64,000 nucleotides of DNA, taken from assembly GCA_964591275.1 (NCBI GenBank), contig CAZQAE010000012.1, positions 20,197 to 84,196 on the forward strand, given 5' to 3'. The notes below the pieces were generated by a model. That model saw only the letters and a list, made by a program, of their open reading frames with translations. It was not told where the DNA came from and made no database searches. Shown here one piece after another: positions 35,203-44,414 of this stretch (within the stretch, counting starts at the first letter, position 1; every line of letters starts with the position of its first letter). Source of the DNA: G963674685 sp964591275. Lineage in GTDB: Bacteria; Lernaellota; Lernaellaia; JACKCT01. Made by a program: the position numbers and the translations under genes.

Positions 35203-35988
35203 ATGAAACGACTATTATTTTTTGCGTTGTTCATTTTGACATTTAACGCGGCGCAGGCATTCGCTGAGGCCGCATCCCGGGAAATTCTGGTTCCGGAAAG
35301 TCCGGTCATTGAGATTGTTGTCGCCGGGGACGTTGTGGTTTCACCGGGGGACAGCGGAAAAATCACGATTTCCGGATCGCTCACGAGCCGCGCGAATAAC
35401 AAAACGGCAACCAAAGACCCTATCAAGCTCAAAGCGACAGAGGCGGGAGCGAAAATCGAGACGGATCATTTTTCGCAAAAGAAATTCGTCGCTAACACGC
35501 GGATTCTCATTCCGGCGGACGCCGCATTGCTCATCAAGATCGCCGGCGGAACTCTGAAGCTGGAAAAGATTGAGGGCGACCTAAAAATTCGGCAGAGGGG
35601 CGGAACGGTCACAATCAACAGGCATCGAGGCGATATCAAAGTCGAAATGTCGAAAGGCAAACTGGATATTTCCGAATATCTGGGCGAGGGCCGCAGCGTG
35701 GTTGTCGAGGGGAAAAAGGGAGATGTGTCGGCGTCCATCGGAGCGGTGGAGGTTGGTCCGGGCCGCATCGAAATGAAAAAGGGCAATATCCGCTTTCAAA
35801 TAGATCACGGCACGAAAGTCGCTGTTCACGCGCGCATCACCAAGCGGGGCGTGGTCAAATCCGACGAAGCCGTTACACGCACCGATCCGGCAACCGCCTA
35901 CTTCACCGCCAACGACGGAAGCAGTTTATGGGAACTTAGCTGTAGAGAAGGCACGATCAATTTAGTCGTTCCAAGCCATAAAAAATAG
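35203..35988 (+). CDS. Exported DUF4097-like beta-solenoid protein
   Basis: This 261-residue protein has a signal peptide (FFALFILTFNAAQAFA). The rest is regular beta strands with repeated alternating motifs (GDLKIRQRGGTVTINRHRGDIKVEMSKGKLDISEYLG), like the right-handed parallel beta-helix of DUF4097/head-GIN domain proteins. The function is unknown and probably lies in the periplasm. ATG 35203 was chosen over 35170 for the better signal peptide. Confidence 0.65.
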   Translation: MKRLLFFALFILTFNAAQAFAEAASREILVPESPVIEIVVAGDVVVSPGDSGKITISGSLTSRANNKTATKDPIKLKATEAGAKIETDHFSQKKFVANTRILIPADAALLIKIAGGTLKLEKIEGDLKIRQRGGTVTINRHRGDIKVEMSKGKLDISEYLGEGRSVVVEGKKGDVSASIGAVEVGPGRIEMKKGNIRFQIDHGTKVAVHARITKRGVVKSDEAVTRTDPATAYFTANDGSSLWELSCREGTINLVVPSHKK

Positions 35989-36040
35989 ACCCTTCACACT
36001 ACGCGTTAATTTCTGCTATTATCCGGTGCCCGATAGCCAC

Positions 36041-36113
36041 AGGCGGGTAGCTCAGTTGGTAGAGCAACGGCCTTACACGCCGTGGGTCGCAGGTTCGAGC
36101 CCTGTTCCGCCTA
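36041..36113 (+). tRNA. tRNA-Val (anticodon UAC)
   Basis: The cloverleaf reads cleanly. The acceptor AGGCGGG pairs with TCCGCCT (one G-U). The D stem is GCTC/GAGC, the anticodon stem ACGGC/GCCGT with loop CTTACAC (anticodon TAC), and the T stem GCAGG/CCTGT with TTCGAGC. The discriminator is A at 36113 and CCA is not encoded. It lies just upstream of the MBL-fold gene. Confidence 0.93.
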
Positions 36114-36157
36114 TAGTCGTTTCACCTCTCAAGATGAAAGAAACCGCAAATCGGCTC

Positions 36158-36856
36158 ATGCGCATCGAAGTTTTCACAAGCGGCATCCTGAAAACCAACA
36201 GCTACGTCGTCGGCGCCGATACCAGCCGAGAGGTTATCGTTATCGATCCGGCGGGGAAAACGCGCCCCATCATTGAATACATCAACCGCGAAAAGCTCGA
36301 AGTCAGCGCCATCGTCAACACGCATGGCCATTGGGATCACATCAGCGGCAATAGCGCGCTCAAGGCGGCGACGGGCGCTCCGGTGTGCGTGCATGAGATG
36401 GACGGCACGAAGCTGGGCGGCATAAGTCCCTGGGCGCTACTGTTTAGAGGACGTCCGCGCTGGTCTCCGCCCGCCGATCGCGTGCTCGTGGAAGGAGATG
36501 ACGTTGCGGCCGGAAATTATCGATTCGAAGTTATCCATACGCCGGGGCATTCGCCGGGGAGCATCTGTCTAAAATATAAAAAATTCCTTTTCACCGGCGA
36601 TACTCTTTTTGCCGGGGGCGTCGGTAGAACCAAAAACGGTCGCGAGGGGTGGAAAGTGATTTCCGAAAGCATTCAGAAAAAACTGTTCATCCTGTCCGAC
36701 GACATTGCCTGTTATCCCGGTCACGGCCCCAGGACGACCATCGAAAGAGAGCGCAAAGGCAATATCTTTGTTCGCTTCAGTCAGGAACAGATTGAACAGT
36801 GGCTCTTGCAGGCGCCCAGGAGACCAAAGCGCGAAGTTGAAAAGGAAGGCGAATGA
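36158..36856 (+). CDS. MBL-fold metallo-hydrolase (glyoxalase II-like)
   Basis: This 232-residue metallo-beta-lactamase-fold hydrolase shows the HxHxDH zinc motif (VNTHGHWDHISGN), VIHTPGHSPGS, LFTGDTLFAGGVGRT and the final His in YPGHGP. The size fits the GloB-like/persulfide-dioxygenase-like branch; the thioester substrate is not determined. ATG 36158 starts directly at the family beginning (MRIEVFTSGILKTNSYV). An earlier ATG at 36134 is possible and neither has a strong ribosome site. Confidence 0.85.
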   Translation: MRIEVFTSGILKTNSYVVGADTSREVIVIDPAGKTRPIIEYINREKLEVSAIVNTHGHWDHISGNSALKAATGAPVCVHEMDGTKLGGISPWALLFRGRPRWSPPADRVLVEGDDVAAGNYRFEVIHTPGHSPGSICLKYKKFLFTGDTLFAGGVGRTKNGREGWKVISESIQKKLFILSDDIACYPGHGPRTTIERERKGNIFVRFSQEQIEQWLLQAPRRPKREVEKEGE

Positions 36857-36893
36857 AAATCTACAATTTTACGTTCGCAATCGGAGCCGGAGT

Positions 36894-38729
36894 TTGATCG
36901 ACAAAAAGCCGAATAACAAGCCGCAGGTGGTGCGCCCCCGCTCCTTTACCACGCTTGTGCTGATGGTATGCGCTGCGCTGGCTGTCATTTACTACGTCTC
37001 ACAACGCACCGGAGATCCCAACGCCAGGATGCTTCGCGACGTTTTTGGTCTTATTGACGAGTTTTATCTTGTCGCAACGGATCGTGAAGCCTTGATGACC
37101 GATGCATTTACGGGCATGGCGAAAACCCTCATTCCGAAGCCGGAGACAAAAACCCCATCCGCCGATGACGACACTATGGATGACGATGATTCAGCCGGAG
37201 CAGGCGATGATGATTCGGCCACTGCGGATGGCGACGCAAAGGCCGGGGATTCGGTCAGCAACGGCGGTGAGAAAGCGCTGTCCGACGAGCCGGAAAAGCA
37301 ATACGACGAAGTTTCTCTATTGAACATGATGAAGGAAATGAAAAGCCAGCAGGAATCGCTGGAAAACGCGGCTGATCTGCCGCCGAGTCCTCTGACCGTC
37401 GTTGCGAAAGACGGAGAAATTACGCTGACGATAAATGACCAATCCATGACCATTGCCGTGGTCGACGACCGAAACCAAGCCGTCGATGCCTACATGCGCG
37501 GTTATCGTTTCGTCATGCGAAACATAGAGGGCGACGCAGGCGACAAACTCTTTTATAAATCGCTGGAATACATGACCAGGAAGCTGGACCCGCACTCGGG
37601 ATTTCTGCCGCCCGTGCAGTATGACAACATCCAGGCGGAAACGCAGGGACATTTCGGCGGCGTGGGCATTGAGGTCGGCATTCGCGGCGACATGCTGACG
37701 GTCGTCGCGCCCATTGAAGGAACGCCGGCGTTTAGGGCGAAGCTTGCGCCCATGGATCGCATCGTGGCCGTGGAAGGCAAAACGACAATCGGTATGTCCC
37801 TGTACGAAGCGGTCAACTTGATTCGCGGCGAAATCGGCACCCCGGTGGTCCTGACGATCCGCAGGGTCGGCATCGACGATTTCGATGTGAAACTCATTCG
37901 TAGCGACATACCGGTCAATACGATAAAAGCGATTTGGCAAGATGGAAACGTTGCATGGGTGCGAATATTTTCATTCAATCAATCGACAGCCGATGATCTT
38001 AAAAGCTCCCTGAAATCCTTCGAGTCGGAGCACGGCGACATCCGGGGTCTGATTCTGGATCTGCGATTCAATCCGGGAGGTCTTCTCGATCAGGCCGTCG
38101 CGGTGTCGGACATGTTCCTGGAATCGGGCATGATTGTAAATACGCTCGGGCGCGGTCGCCTCCGGGAAAGCGAAAGTTTCGCCGCATCACCGGGGACGCG
38201 TGGCGGCGTTCCCATTATCGTGCTGGTCAATAACGGGTCCGCCAGCGCCTCGGAGATCGTTGCCGGTGCTCTGCAGGATCATGAGAGGGCACTGGTTGTT
38301 GGAACGCGGACCTTCGGCAAGGGAAGCGTGCAAAGCATCTTCCGACTGCCCGACAACGCCGGTCTGCGCCTGACGACGGCTCTTTACTATACTCCCAGCG
38401 GTCGCTCTATTCAGGCCTCGGGTATTACTCCCGACGTTCACATTCGTTTTCCCGAACTTGAAGAGCAACTCGCCGCCCTGCACTCGGAGTCAGCATTCAA
38501 AGGACAGATCAAAAGCAATATGACCGTCCAGGAAGTTCCTGATGTGGAAATTGACGGGAAAGTTCTTCACGAATTTTATCAGAAGACAGGAAAAATTGTG
38601 GAAGATGAATTTCAGCCGGAAAAAAACGACTGGCTATTGGTCTTCGCCGTGGAAATCCTTCAGGGAAAGGATATTTCCGTTCCGGGAATGACAGCGCACG
38701 CCGACAGCATCCTAAAGACTCTGAAATAG
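36894..38729 (+). CDS. S41 C-terminal processing peptidase with PDZ domain and Asp-rich insert
   Basis: This 611-residue protein has one N-terminal membrane segment (FTTLVLMVCAALAVIYYV) and a low-complexity acidic stretch (ADDDTMDDDDSAGAGDDDS). A PDZ domain follows (GVGIEVGIRGDMLTVVAPIEG), then the S41 catalytic core. LILDLRFNPGGLL, NNGSASASEIVAG (nucleophile Ser) and GKGSVQ (catalytic Lys) are all present. The family cleaves periplasmic protein C-termini. TTG 36894 is preceded by GGAG. Its acidic insert echoes the lipoprotein linkers of this window. Confidence 0.92.
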   Translation: MIDKKPNNKPQVVRPRSFTTLVLMVCAALAVIYYVSQRTGDPNARMLRDVFGLIDEFYLVATDREALMTDAFTGMAKTLIPKPETKTPSADDDTMDDDDSAGAGDDDSATADGDAKAGDSVSNGGEKALSDEPEKQYDEVSLLNMMKEMKSQQESLENAADLPPSPLTVVAKDGEITLTINDQSMTIAVVDDRNQAVDAYMRGYRFVMRNIEGDAGDKLFYKSLEYMTRKLDPHSGFLPPVQYDNIQAETQGHFGGVGIEVGIRGDMLTVVAPIEGTPAFRAKLAPMDRIVAVEGKTTIGMSLYEAVNLIRGEIGTPVVLTIRRVGIDDFDVKLIRSDIPVNTIKAIWQDGNVAWVRIFSFNQSTADDLKSSLKSFESEHGDIRGLILDLRFNPGGLLDQAVAVSDMFLESGMIVNTLGRGRLRESESFAASPGTRGGVPIIVLVNNGSASASEIVAGALQDHERALVVGTRTFGKGSVQSIFRLPDNAGLRLTTALYYTPSGRSIQASGITPDVHIRFPELEEQLAALHSESAFKGQIKSNMTVQEVPDVEIDGKVLHEFYQKTGKIVEDEFQPEKNDWLLVFAVEILQGKDISVPGMTAHADSILKTLK

Positions 38730-38877
38730 ATTAAATTAGGGTGGCTGATAAAAATTGAATAAGGCACCGCGAAAATTGGCGACCGTACGAATTTAAAGAT
38801 TTGATTTTTTACTCAAAATTGCCTGCTCATTGTCGTATCTTCAGCAAAAGCATCAGATGGGACTGGACATTCGCGGC

Positions 38878-38931
38878 AACGAAACCGAGCCGCGAACGGA
38901 AAATCGCCGTTAGGCGATGAGTGAGCGGGTG
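38878..38931 (+). repeat. 54-bp dispersed hairpin repeat, copy 1
   Basis: The unit runs from AACGAAACCGAGCCGCGAAC to ATCGCC-GTTA-GGCGAT, then GAGTGAGCGGGT. The same unit occurs at 59867-59922 with a few substitutions, and its stem is kept there as ATCGCCG-TC-CGGCGAT. The 298-bp gap 38730-39027 holds no gene. Confidence 0.8.
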
Positions 38932-39039
38932 GTTGTTTTTTCCCCCTTACCAAAGCTCATGGCGTGTGCCATAATCCGCACTGGATGATAAGGATCACCC
39001 TCGTGCGACGGTGAATTAAATAATTATATGGAGCGTCAA

Positions 39040-40326
39040 ATGGAAAAAGAAAAATCTCTTCGCTATCACTCTGAAGGACGACCGGGCAAAATCGAAGTCA
39101 TTCCGACCAAGCCATGCGTCACGCAGGAAGACCTCTCGCTAGCCTACACGCCGGGCGTTGCGATCCCCTGCCTGGAAATAGAAAAAAATCCCCAGGATGC
39201 CTATAAGTACACGAACCGCGGAAATCTGGTTGCTGTTATTACAGACGGCACGGCGGTTCTGGGACTGGGCAACATTGGCGCGTTGGCCTCAAAGCCGGTC
39301 ATGGAAGGCAAGGGCGTTCTGTTCAAGCGCTTCGCCGATGTGGATGTTTTCGACATCGAGATGAACTCGGGTGATTCGGACAAGTTCATTGAGGCCGTGA
39401 AGTTGATGGAGCCGACATTCGGCGGCATCAACCTGGAGGACATCAAGGCCCCGCAGTGTTTTTACATTGAGGAACGTCTCAAAAAAGAAATGGGCATCGC
39501 TGTCTTTCACGATGACCAACATGGAACGGCGATCATCACCGGAGCGGCGCTGATGAACGCGATGGAAGTTACAGGGAAAAAGATTGGCGATATCAAAATG
39601 GTCGTCAACGGTGCCGGCGCCGCCGGCATCGCCTGCGTGAAACTCTATTGCCGACTCGGCATCAACAAAGACAACATCATCATGTGCGACTCCAAGGGCG
39701 TGATCTACAAAGGACGCGCCGAAGGCATGAACCCCTACAAAGAGGAGTTCGCCGTCGACACGAAGGCGCGGACCCTTGCCGAGGCCATGAACGGCGCCGA
39801 TTTGTTTCTCGGGCTTTCCGTCGCCGGAGCCTTGAAACCGGAGATGCTCAAAAGTATGGCCGATCGTCCCATCGTTTTTTCTCTGGCCAATCCAATGCCG
39901 GAAATCATGCCCGAGGAGGCAAAGGCTGCGCGCCCCGACGTGTTGATAGCCACCGGTCGAAGCGATTATCCGAACCAGGTCAACAACGTGCTCGGTTTCC
40001 CCTTCATCTTCCGTGGAGCTTTGGATGTCAGAGCCAGCGACATCAACGAGGAAATGAAAATGGCGGCCTCCGAGCAGATTGCGAAGCTGGCGCGCGAAAA
40101 AGAGATTCCCGATTCCGTGAAACGCGCCTATCAAAACCGCGATTTCACTTTCGGTCCCCAATATCTCATCCCGACGCCCTTTGATCCCCGAGTGGTTCTC
40201 TGGGTCGCTCCGGCGGTGGCGCAGGCCGCCGTGGATACCGGCGTGGCCCGCGTGGATTCCTTTGACAAGGAAAAATATCTGGATGAACTCAAAGCCCGGA
40301 TGGAACGCGTTACGCTAAAATCCTGA
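39040..40326 (+). CDS. NADP/NAD-dependent malic enzyme (short MaeB-type)
   Basis: This 428-residue protein decarboxylates malate to pyruvate. It shows SLAYTPGVAIPCLEI, VITDGTAVLGLGNIGALASKPVMEGK, NLEDIKAPQCFYIE, VFHDDQHGTAIITGAALMNA, VVNGAGAAGIAC for cofactor binding and the late YPNQVNNVLGFPFIFRGALDV. The C-terminal phosphotransacetylase domain of E. coli MaeB is absent, so it is the short form. A second ATG at 39040 has GGAG 6 bases upstream and is preferred to 39028. Confidence 0.94.
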   Translation: MEKEKSLRYHSEGRPGKIEVIPTKPCVTQEDLSLAYTPGVAIPCLEIEKNPQDAYKYTNRGNLVAVITDGTAVLGLGNIGALASKPVMEGKGVLFKRFADVDVFDIEMNSGDSDKFIEAVKLMEPTFGGINLEDIKAPQCFYIEERLKKEMGIAVFHDDQHGTAIITGAALMNAMEVTGKKIGDIKMVVNGAGAAGIACVKLYCRLGINKDNIIMCDSKGVIYKGRAEGMNPYKEEFAVDTKARTLAEAMNGADLFLGLSVAGALKPEMLKSMADRPIVFSLANPMPEIMPEEAKAARPDVLIATGRSDYPNQVNNVLGFPFIFRGALDVRASDINEEMKMAASEQIAKLAREKEIPDSVKRAYQNRDFTFGPQYLIPTPFDPRVVLWVAPAVAQAAVDTGVARVDSFDKEKYLDELKARMERVTLKS

Positions 40327-40738
40327 GCTTCGAAACATCGCAGTGGGTCATTCAAGGAACCGCTAATGGACTCTAATGAACGCGAGTTGCTCTAAAAGAA
40401 GCGGTCCTTGGGGTGGTTGACTGTGCCATGGACGTTTTGAATCATCAATTTCAAGCGAGCCAAGCTGGAATGGAAACGAATTGTATTGAAAAACAAAAAC
40501 CGTAAATAAGTTTAACTTTTAAGCGTCTCTTCGCGTTTATTAGCGGTTGAAAGAAATGGGAAATGCTTTTCACAAATAGTGCAATTTTTCTCATTGCGCA
40601 GCCGCTTGTGAGCAAAATTATGCGGCAAAAAACTTCTGGATTCATTTGTGGCTACCGTTTATACTGGCCGGGTGACAATTGGATTTCGGATTGAAACGCG
40701 CAAAGTATTTTGCGCCCAAATCACTTGCGGGAGGTTTT
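40327..40738. other. Intergenic region with no recognisable gene
   Basis: The 412 bp between the malic enzyme and the following lipoprotein gene are AT-rich toward the right. I see no tRNA, no strong hairpin and no clear -35/-10 pair, only the GGGAGG ribosome site just before the ATG at 40739. Confidence 0.5.
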
Positions 40739-41536
40739 ATGTTTAGCAGATCCCACACCCTGTTCATCTTGTTGATTATAGTGAGCGCATTCGTCCTGGG
40801 CGGCTGCGATGTCTTCGAAGACGTGCAAGACTCCGTCACGGATTCGATTAACGATTCCGCCAGGCAAAGGCAAAATTTCGAATTGCGCATGGACCCCTTG
40901 CCTGTCGGCGTGCCGGAAGAATTTCTCGCGTATATCCCGGAGGACGTTCGCGCCGAGTACGAAGCATTACTCGCCGAATACAGGGAAAATGGCGAACCGG
41001 CGGATATCGACACGCTGCTGGAGATGTTTGACGATTATATCCAGATGGCCGCCGATGAATTCGGCCAGGAGTACGTGGATATGATCATCGGAGCGCTGCA
41101 TGGGAAGTTCTGCCTTCCAATAGCGCAGAGCATCGACGATTATATGGTCGACGAATCCTGGTGGTCGGATGCCAAGAGCCATCTTGAGGAAGTCGAGATT
41201 TCCGAGATGAATTATAAGGTGAAAAGCAACGCTTCCACAGCGCACATTCATTTCAACTTCTACCTGACTGACTCCGCGGACTGGGAGCAGATCACCGCCG
41301 CCGAAATTTTTGGCGTCACCGACTGGATTTCCGCAGGCGAGAATGTGGATTGGACTCCTCTTATTGTGGAGGCCGACGCTTATGCGCGTATGGAAAATCT
41401 GATGCTCCATCCCTCCACGGATTTTTCAGTTTGCGTGACGATTCCTGAGATTGAAGAGGGTGCCGCGGACCTCCTGATGATAAGCCAGGAAGTACAGATT
41501 GAGCTCAGCGGAATCGTTACATTTGTGCCTCTTTAG
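40739..41536 (+). CDS. Lipoprotein of unknown function
   Basis: This 265-residue protein has lipobox VLGGC (Cys near residue 23) and an amphipathic acidic first part (VFEDVQDSVTDSIND). The rest is mainly helical at first, then beta-rich (MNYKVKSNASTAHIHFNFYLTD, LMISQEVQIELSGIVTFVPL). It lacks the Asp linker of the other lipoproteins. GGGAGG stands 6 bases before the ATG. The gene ends at a strong bidirectional terminator. Confidence 0.65.
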   Translation: MFSRSHTLFILLIIVSAFVLGGCDVFEDVQDSVTDSINDSARQRQNFELRMDPLPVGVPEEFLAYIPEDVRAEYEALLAEYRENGEPADIDTLLEMFDDYIQMAADEFGQEYVDMIIGALHGKFCLPIAQSIDDYMVDESWWSDAKSHLEEVEISEMNYKVKSNASTAHIHFNFYLTDSADWEQITAAEIFGVTDWISAGENVDWTPLIVEADAYARMENLMLHPSTDFSVCVTIPEIEEGAADLLMISQEVQIELSGIVTFVPL

Positions 41537-41586
41537 ATATTGAGCCAATGAAATTCACCGCGCGTTGCGATGCGCGGTTGCAAAAC

Positions 41587-41624
41587 CAAAAAGCCTCGTC
41601 GGCAACACCGGCGAGGCTTTTTTT
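41587..41624. terminator. Strong intrinsic terminator between convergent genes
   Basis: AAAAAGCCTCGTCGG and CCGGCGAGGCTTTTTTT form a long GC stem with A and T tails on both sides around CAACA. It can serve both the lipoprotein gene (plus) and the histidine phosphatase gene (minus). Confidence 0.9.
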
Positions 41625-41666
41625 ACGTTTCCCATTGGAGATGTTTTTTTAAGAGGGCGCTAAAAA

Positions 41667-42305
41667 TCAATCAATTAATTGGCCATCGAAGCGCCAGAAT
41701 TTCGCGTCGCGCATGCTCAATCCCAGGAGTTGCGTGCCGAAAGGTCCCAGTCGGACCACGCTGAGAGAGGCGTTGGCGACGTCGAAGAGAAAGAAGTGCT
41801 TTGAAAGGTTCATGTCCAAAAGTAGGCATAAGGCGGTGCGAATGACTCCGCCGTGGCAGACGCACAGGATGTGCTGACCTTCGTGTTCCGCAATGATCTT
41901 ATCGAAAACAACCCCGCGCACGCGCTGCGCCATTTCCGCCAGGCTCTCGCCGCCTCCGGGTCGCGTGTGCAAAGGGTCTTTCCGGAATTTCTTGAACATA
42001 TCGGGCTGGCTTTTTACCAAATCCCGATAGTCCTTGTCCTCCCAGTCGCCGTAGTCCTGCTCACGCAGATCGTCAAGGCGCTTGGCTGTTGGTTTTCGCC
42101 CTTCGCAGATGATGTTGCAGGTGTCGTATGCCCGCGACAGCGTGCTCGTGTATGCGGCGTCGAAATGCACATCCCTTGTTATCTTTGCCAGGCTCCGGGC
42201 TTGTTCGATGCCAAGCTCGGTTAAGGGACTTTCCGACTGCCCGCCGATGATGGAATCCCGATTGTGAATGGATTGCCCATGCCGGACGAAAAATATGTGT
42301 GTCAT
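41667..42305 (-). CDS. Histidine phosphatase (phosphoglycerate mutase superfamily)
   Basis: This 212-residue protein begins MTHIFFVRHGQSIHN, the RHG catalytic motif. TELGIEQARSLA, TSTLSRAYDTC with the second Arg, and ILCVCHGGVIRTAL with the second catalytic His follow. It is a broad phosphatase family (GpmB/CobC-like); the substrate is unknown. TCAGGAA stands before ATG 42305. It is convergent with the lipoprotein gene across the terminator. Confidence 0.88.
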   Translation of the reverse strand: MTHIFFVRHGQSIHNRDSIIGGQSESPLTELGIEQARSLAKITRDVHFDAAYTSTLSRAYDTCNIICEGRKPTAKRLDDLREQDYGDWEDKDYRDLVKSQPDMFKKFRKDPLHTRPGGGESLAEMAQRVRGVVFDKIIAEHEGQHILCVCHGGVIRTALCLLLDMNLSKHFFLFDVANASLSVVRLGPFGTQLLGLSMRDAKFWRFDGQLID

Positions 42306-42488
42306 TTCCTGAGTTTTCAAAAAACAGTCCTTTCATAAGCGATAAATAAACCTGGCGAAGGCGCGGCTTCCACGCGCTAGTTCAAAAGCATTTTAATATT
42401 TCCCGCAGAGTCGGTCAAATTCTTCACCATGGCATGCAGTCTGCCATGAATTTAACACCCTGAAGCGGTCCGATCACAAATAATTCTC

Positions 42489-42545
42489 TTGACAATTCCT
42501 GCCTTAGAGTTATGATAATTACAAGAGATGTATTTATAGATACAT
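42489..42545 (+). promoter_or_regulatory. Promoter and palindromic operator of the XRE/IrrE-PIN module
   Basis: TTGACA (42489-42494) and TATGAT (42511-42516) lie 16 bp apart. An inverted repeat, ATGTAT-TTATAG-ATACAT (42528-42545), covers the expected transcription start and is a plausible binding site for the XRE protein encoded 28 bp downstream. This would give autoregulation, as in toxin-antitoxin modules. Confidence 0.65.
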
Positions 42546-42572
42546 GAAGCCGAAAGAATAAAGGGAACTGCC

Positions 42573-43736
42573 ATGGGTAAGGAAGTCATTGCGCCAAATA
42601 TCCGAAGGATTCGGTCGTTTAAGGGATTGACTCAGTCTAAAGTTGCCGAGGATGCCAGAATCAGTATTTCAGCATATCGAAAGATCGAAATCGGAAAGTC
42701 AGTCCCAAGAGCGGACACTCTTCAGGCTATTGCAGGCTCCCTGGGTGTAAATATCCAAAAACTTGTCGCCCCAATTCTAACTCTATCGGAAGTTCGGTTC
42801 CGTGCCCTGAAGAAGATGACTGCTCGTGAGCAAATTCTCGTCGATGTGGCGGCATGGCTCCAAAACTATAAGGAATTGGAGGCTCTGCTAGGTAGTGAAG
42901 AACTGTATAAGCTGGCAGGAGTAGTTGCTGATCTCCAACAAAATGGCCAGCTTTCGGATGATTCCTTTGAAGCGGCTATTCAGGTTGCCGGTAAGGCGAG
43001 AGAAGTTCTTAACGTGCACCCGGGCGAGGTTATTAGGGACATCTGCGGTTTGCTTGAGTCGGCAGGAATCAAAGTGCTTCCATATGATTTCACCAGCGAC
43101 TCCTTTTTCGGTCTCTCTGTGGGTATTGGAGATGGCGGTCCCGCCATCGTTGTAAACATTAACCGGCGTATGCCTGTTGAGCGATGGATATTCAGCGCCT
43201 TTCACGAGTTGGGGCACCTGCTTCTACATATGGACGCGTTCGACGTTAATAAAAGGGTGGAGGATGACGCACAAGAAAAAGAGGCAAATCTGTTTGCCAG
43301 CTATTTCCTAATGCCTGATAACCTTTTTAAAAGCGAGTGGAAAAACGCCTATGGCCTCGGCCTAGTTCGAAGGGTTCTGAAAGTCAAACGTATTTTTAAG
43401 GTTAGCTATGGAACTGTACTACACCGCCTTATTGAGCATGGTGCAGACAAGTCCATCTGGGCGAAGTACCACTGGCAATTTAAGCAGATAACCGGTCGAT
43501 CATTGGGAGGGAAAGTTGAGCCGCTTCCCATTGAGCCAAAAGAATTTGCCGAGGTCCGAAGTGCAGACGAAGCGGCCAACTTGTTGCCGGAAGATTTTAT
43601 TCCCGATCGGCTGTACCGGCTCGTCCGTATTGCCGTTAATAAAGAAGTGATTTCTCTGAGCCGCGCTGCCGAGATTCTAAGGCTGGATCTCTCCGAAATG
43701 CGCGAGTTATCAAAATCCTGGGTTGATTGTGAATGA
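42573..43736 (+). CDS. XRE-family regulator with ImmA/IrrE-type metallopeptidase domain
   Basis: This 387-residue protein has an N-terminal HTH_3 domain (about 5-62: RRIRSFKGLTQSKVAEDARISISAYRKIE). A linker follows, then an IrrE/ImmA domain (about 140-270) with HEXXH at residues 211-215 (FHELGHLLLH), and finally a C-terminal helical region. It is likely the DNA-binding antitoxin half of the pair with the next gene, whose ATG follows its TGA after one base. Typical IrrE partners include toxins of the RES or PIN class. It is AT-richer than its flanks. Confidence 0.85.
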   Translation: MGKEVIAPNIRRIRSFKGLTQSKVAEDARISISAYRKIEIGKSVPRADTLQAIAGSLGVNIQKLVAPILTLSEVRFRALKKMTAREQILVDVAAWLQNYKELEALLGSEELYKLAGVVADLQQNGQLSDDSFEAAIQVAGKAREVLNVHPGEVIRDICGLLESAGIKVLPYDFTSDSFFGLSVGIGDGGPAIVVNINRRMPVERWIFSAFHELGHLLLHMDAFDVNKRVEDDAQEKEANLFASYFLMPDNLFKSEWKNAYGLGLVRRVLKVKRIFKVSYGTVLHRLIEHGADKSIWAKYHWQFKQITGRSLGGKVEPLPIEPKEFAEVRSADEAANLLPEDFIPDRLYRLVRIAVNKEVISLSRAAEILRLDLSEMRELSKSWVDCE

Positions 43737-43737
43737 G

Positions 43738-44247
43738 ATGCCAAAAAAATATTTGATCCTTGATGCTAATGTCCTGATCGATTATTTCAAAAGCGATCCT
43801 TCGGTCCTCAAGCTTGTGTCCTCACACCTCGGTGAGTTGTTCGTTGCTTTGCCGGTTTTGGAAGAAGTCAAAGAGGCTGACCAGTCTCTTCTGGAGAGTT
43901 TTGGACTGGTGGTGGTCGAACCGGAGGTTGATGCTCTACTTGAGGCGGGAATGAAAAAGGGTTCTCTTTCCTTCCAGGATCGCATCTGCATTTTACTGGC
44001 AAAAGAAAACGGATGGAGTTGCGTTTCAAATGACAAACCACTGCGGCGGGAATGTGAAGCTGAAGGCATTCCCGTAATGTGGGGCTTGGAGATGATGGTA
44101 TTGTTGGTAGCGGCAGGCAAGCTCGACCGAAATGCTGCCTTAGAAGTGGCCAACAAAATTCACCAAGCAAATCCCAAATACATTGGAAAGGGGGTAGTCG
44201 AAGATTTCAAGATGAAAATTGGGTTCGAGAAAAAATGCAAAAAGTAA
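43738..44247 (+). CDS. PIN-domain protein, probable ribonuclease toxin
   Basis: This 169-residue protein begins MPKKYLILDANVLIDYF, with the first PIN acidic residue. VLEEVKEADQSLLE, LSFQDRICILLAKENGWSCVSNDKPLRRE carry further acidic residues in the expected order for a metal-dependent RNase. The start is one base after the stop of the upstream gene. That gene order with an XRE/IrrE protein is the layout of a toxin-antitoxin module; toxicity itself is an inference. Confidence 0.82.
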   Translation: MPKKYLILDANVLIDYFKSDPSVLKLVSSHLGELFVALPVLEEVKEADQSLLESFGLVVVEPEVDALLEAGMKKGSLSFQDRICILLAKENGWSCVSNDKPLRRECEAEGIPVMWGLEMMVLLVAAGKLDRNAALEVANKIHQANPKYIGKGVVEDFKMKIGFEKKCKK

Positions 44248-44285
44248 AGCCGTGGCGTCAACCACGGCTTCGGGTGAAACCACCC
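44247..44285 (+). terminator. Two adjacent hairpins after the PIN gene
   Basis: AAGCCGTGG-CCACGGCTT (44247-44270) and GGGTG-AAAC-CACCC (44272-44285) form back-to-back stems right after the PIN stop codon. There is no long T run, so it may be a weak terminator, an RNA stabiliser or the end of a mobile element. Confidence 0.5.
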
Positions 44286-44414
44286 AGCCCGTCCTTGCAG
44301 GAGCAAGAGACTGACTATTCTGTAACAACACTGCAAGTTTAGTCCTGTTTTTTCCTCATCGTCAAGGGAAATAGGGTGGATTAACAGTTTGGCTCACGAA
44401 AAAGGAGACCATTC

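Noticed and set aside
36026..36133. Extension of the MBL-fold gene through the tRNA-Val sequence
   Set aside because: The tRNA is clear on structure, and translation across it would be artefactual.
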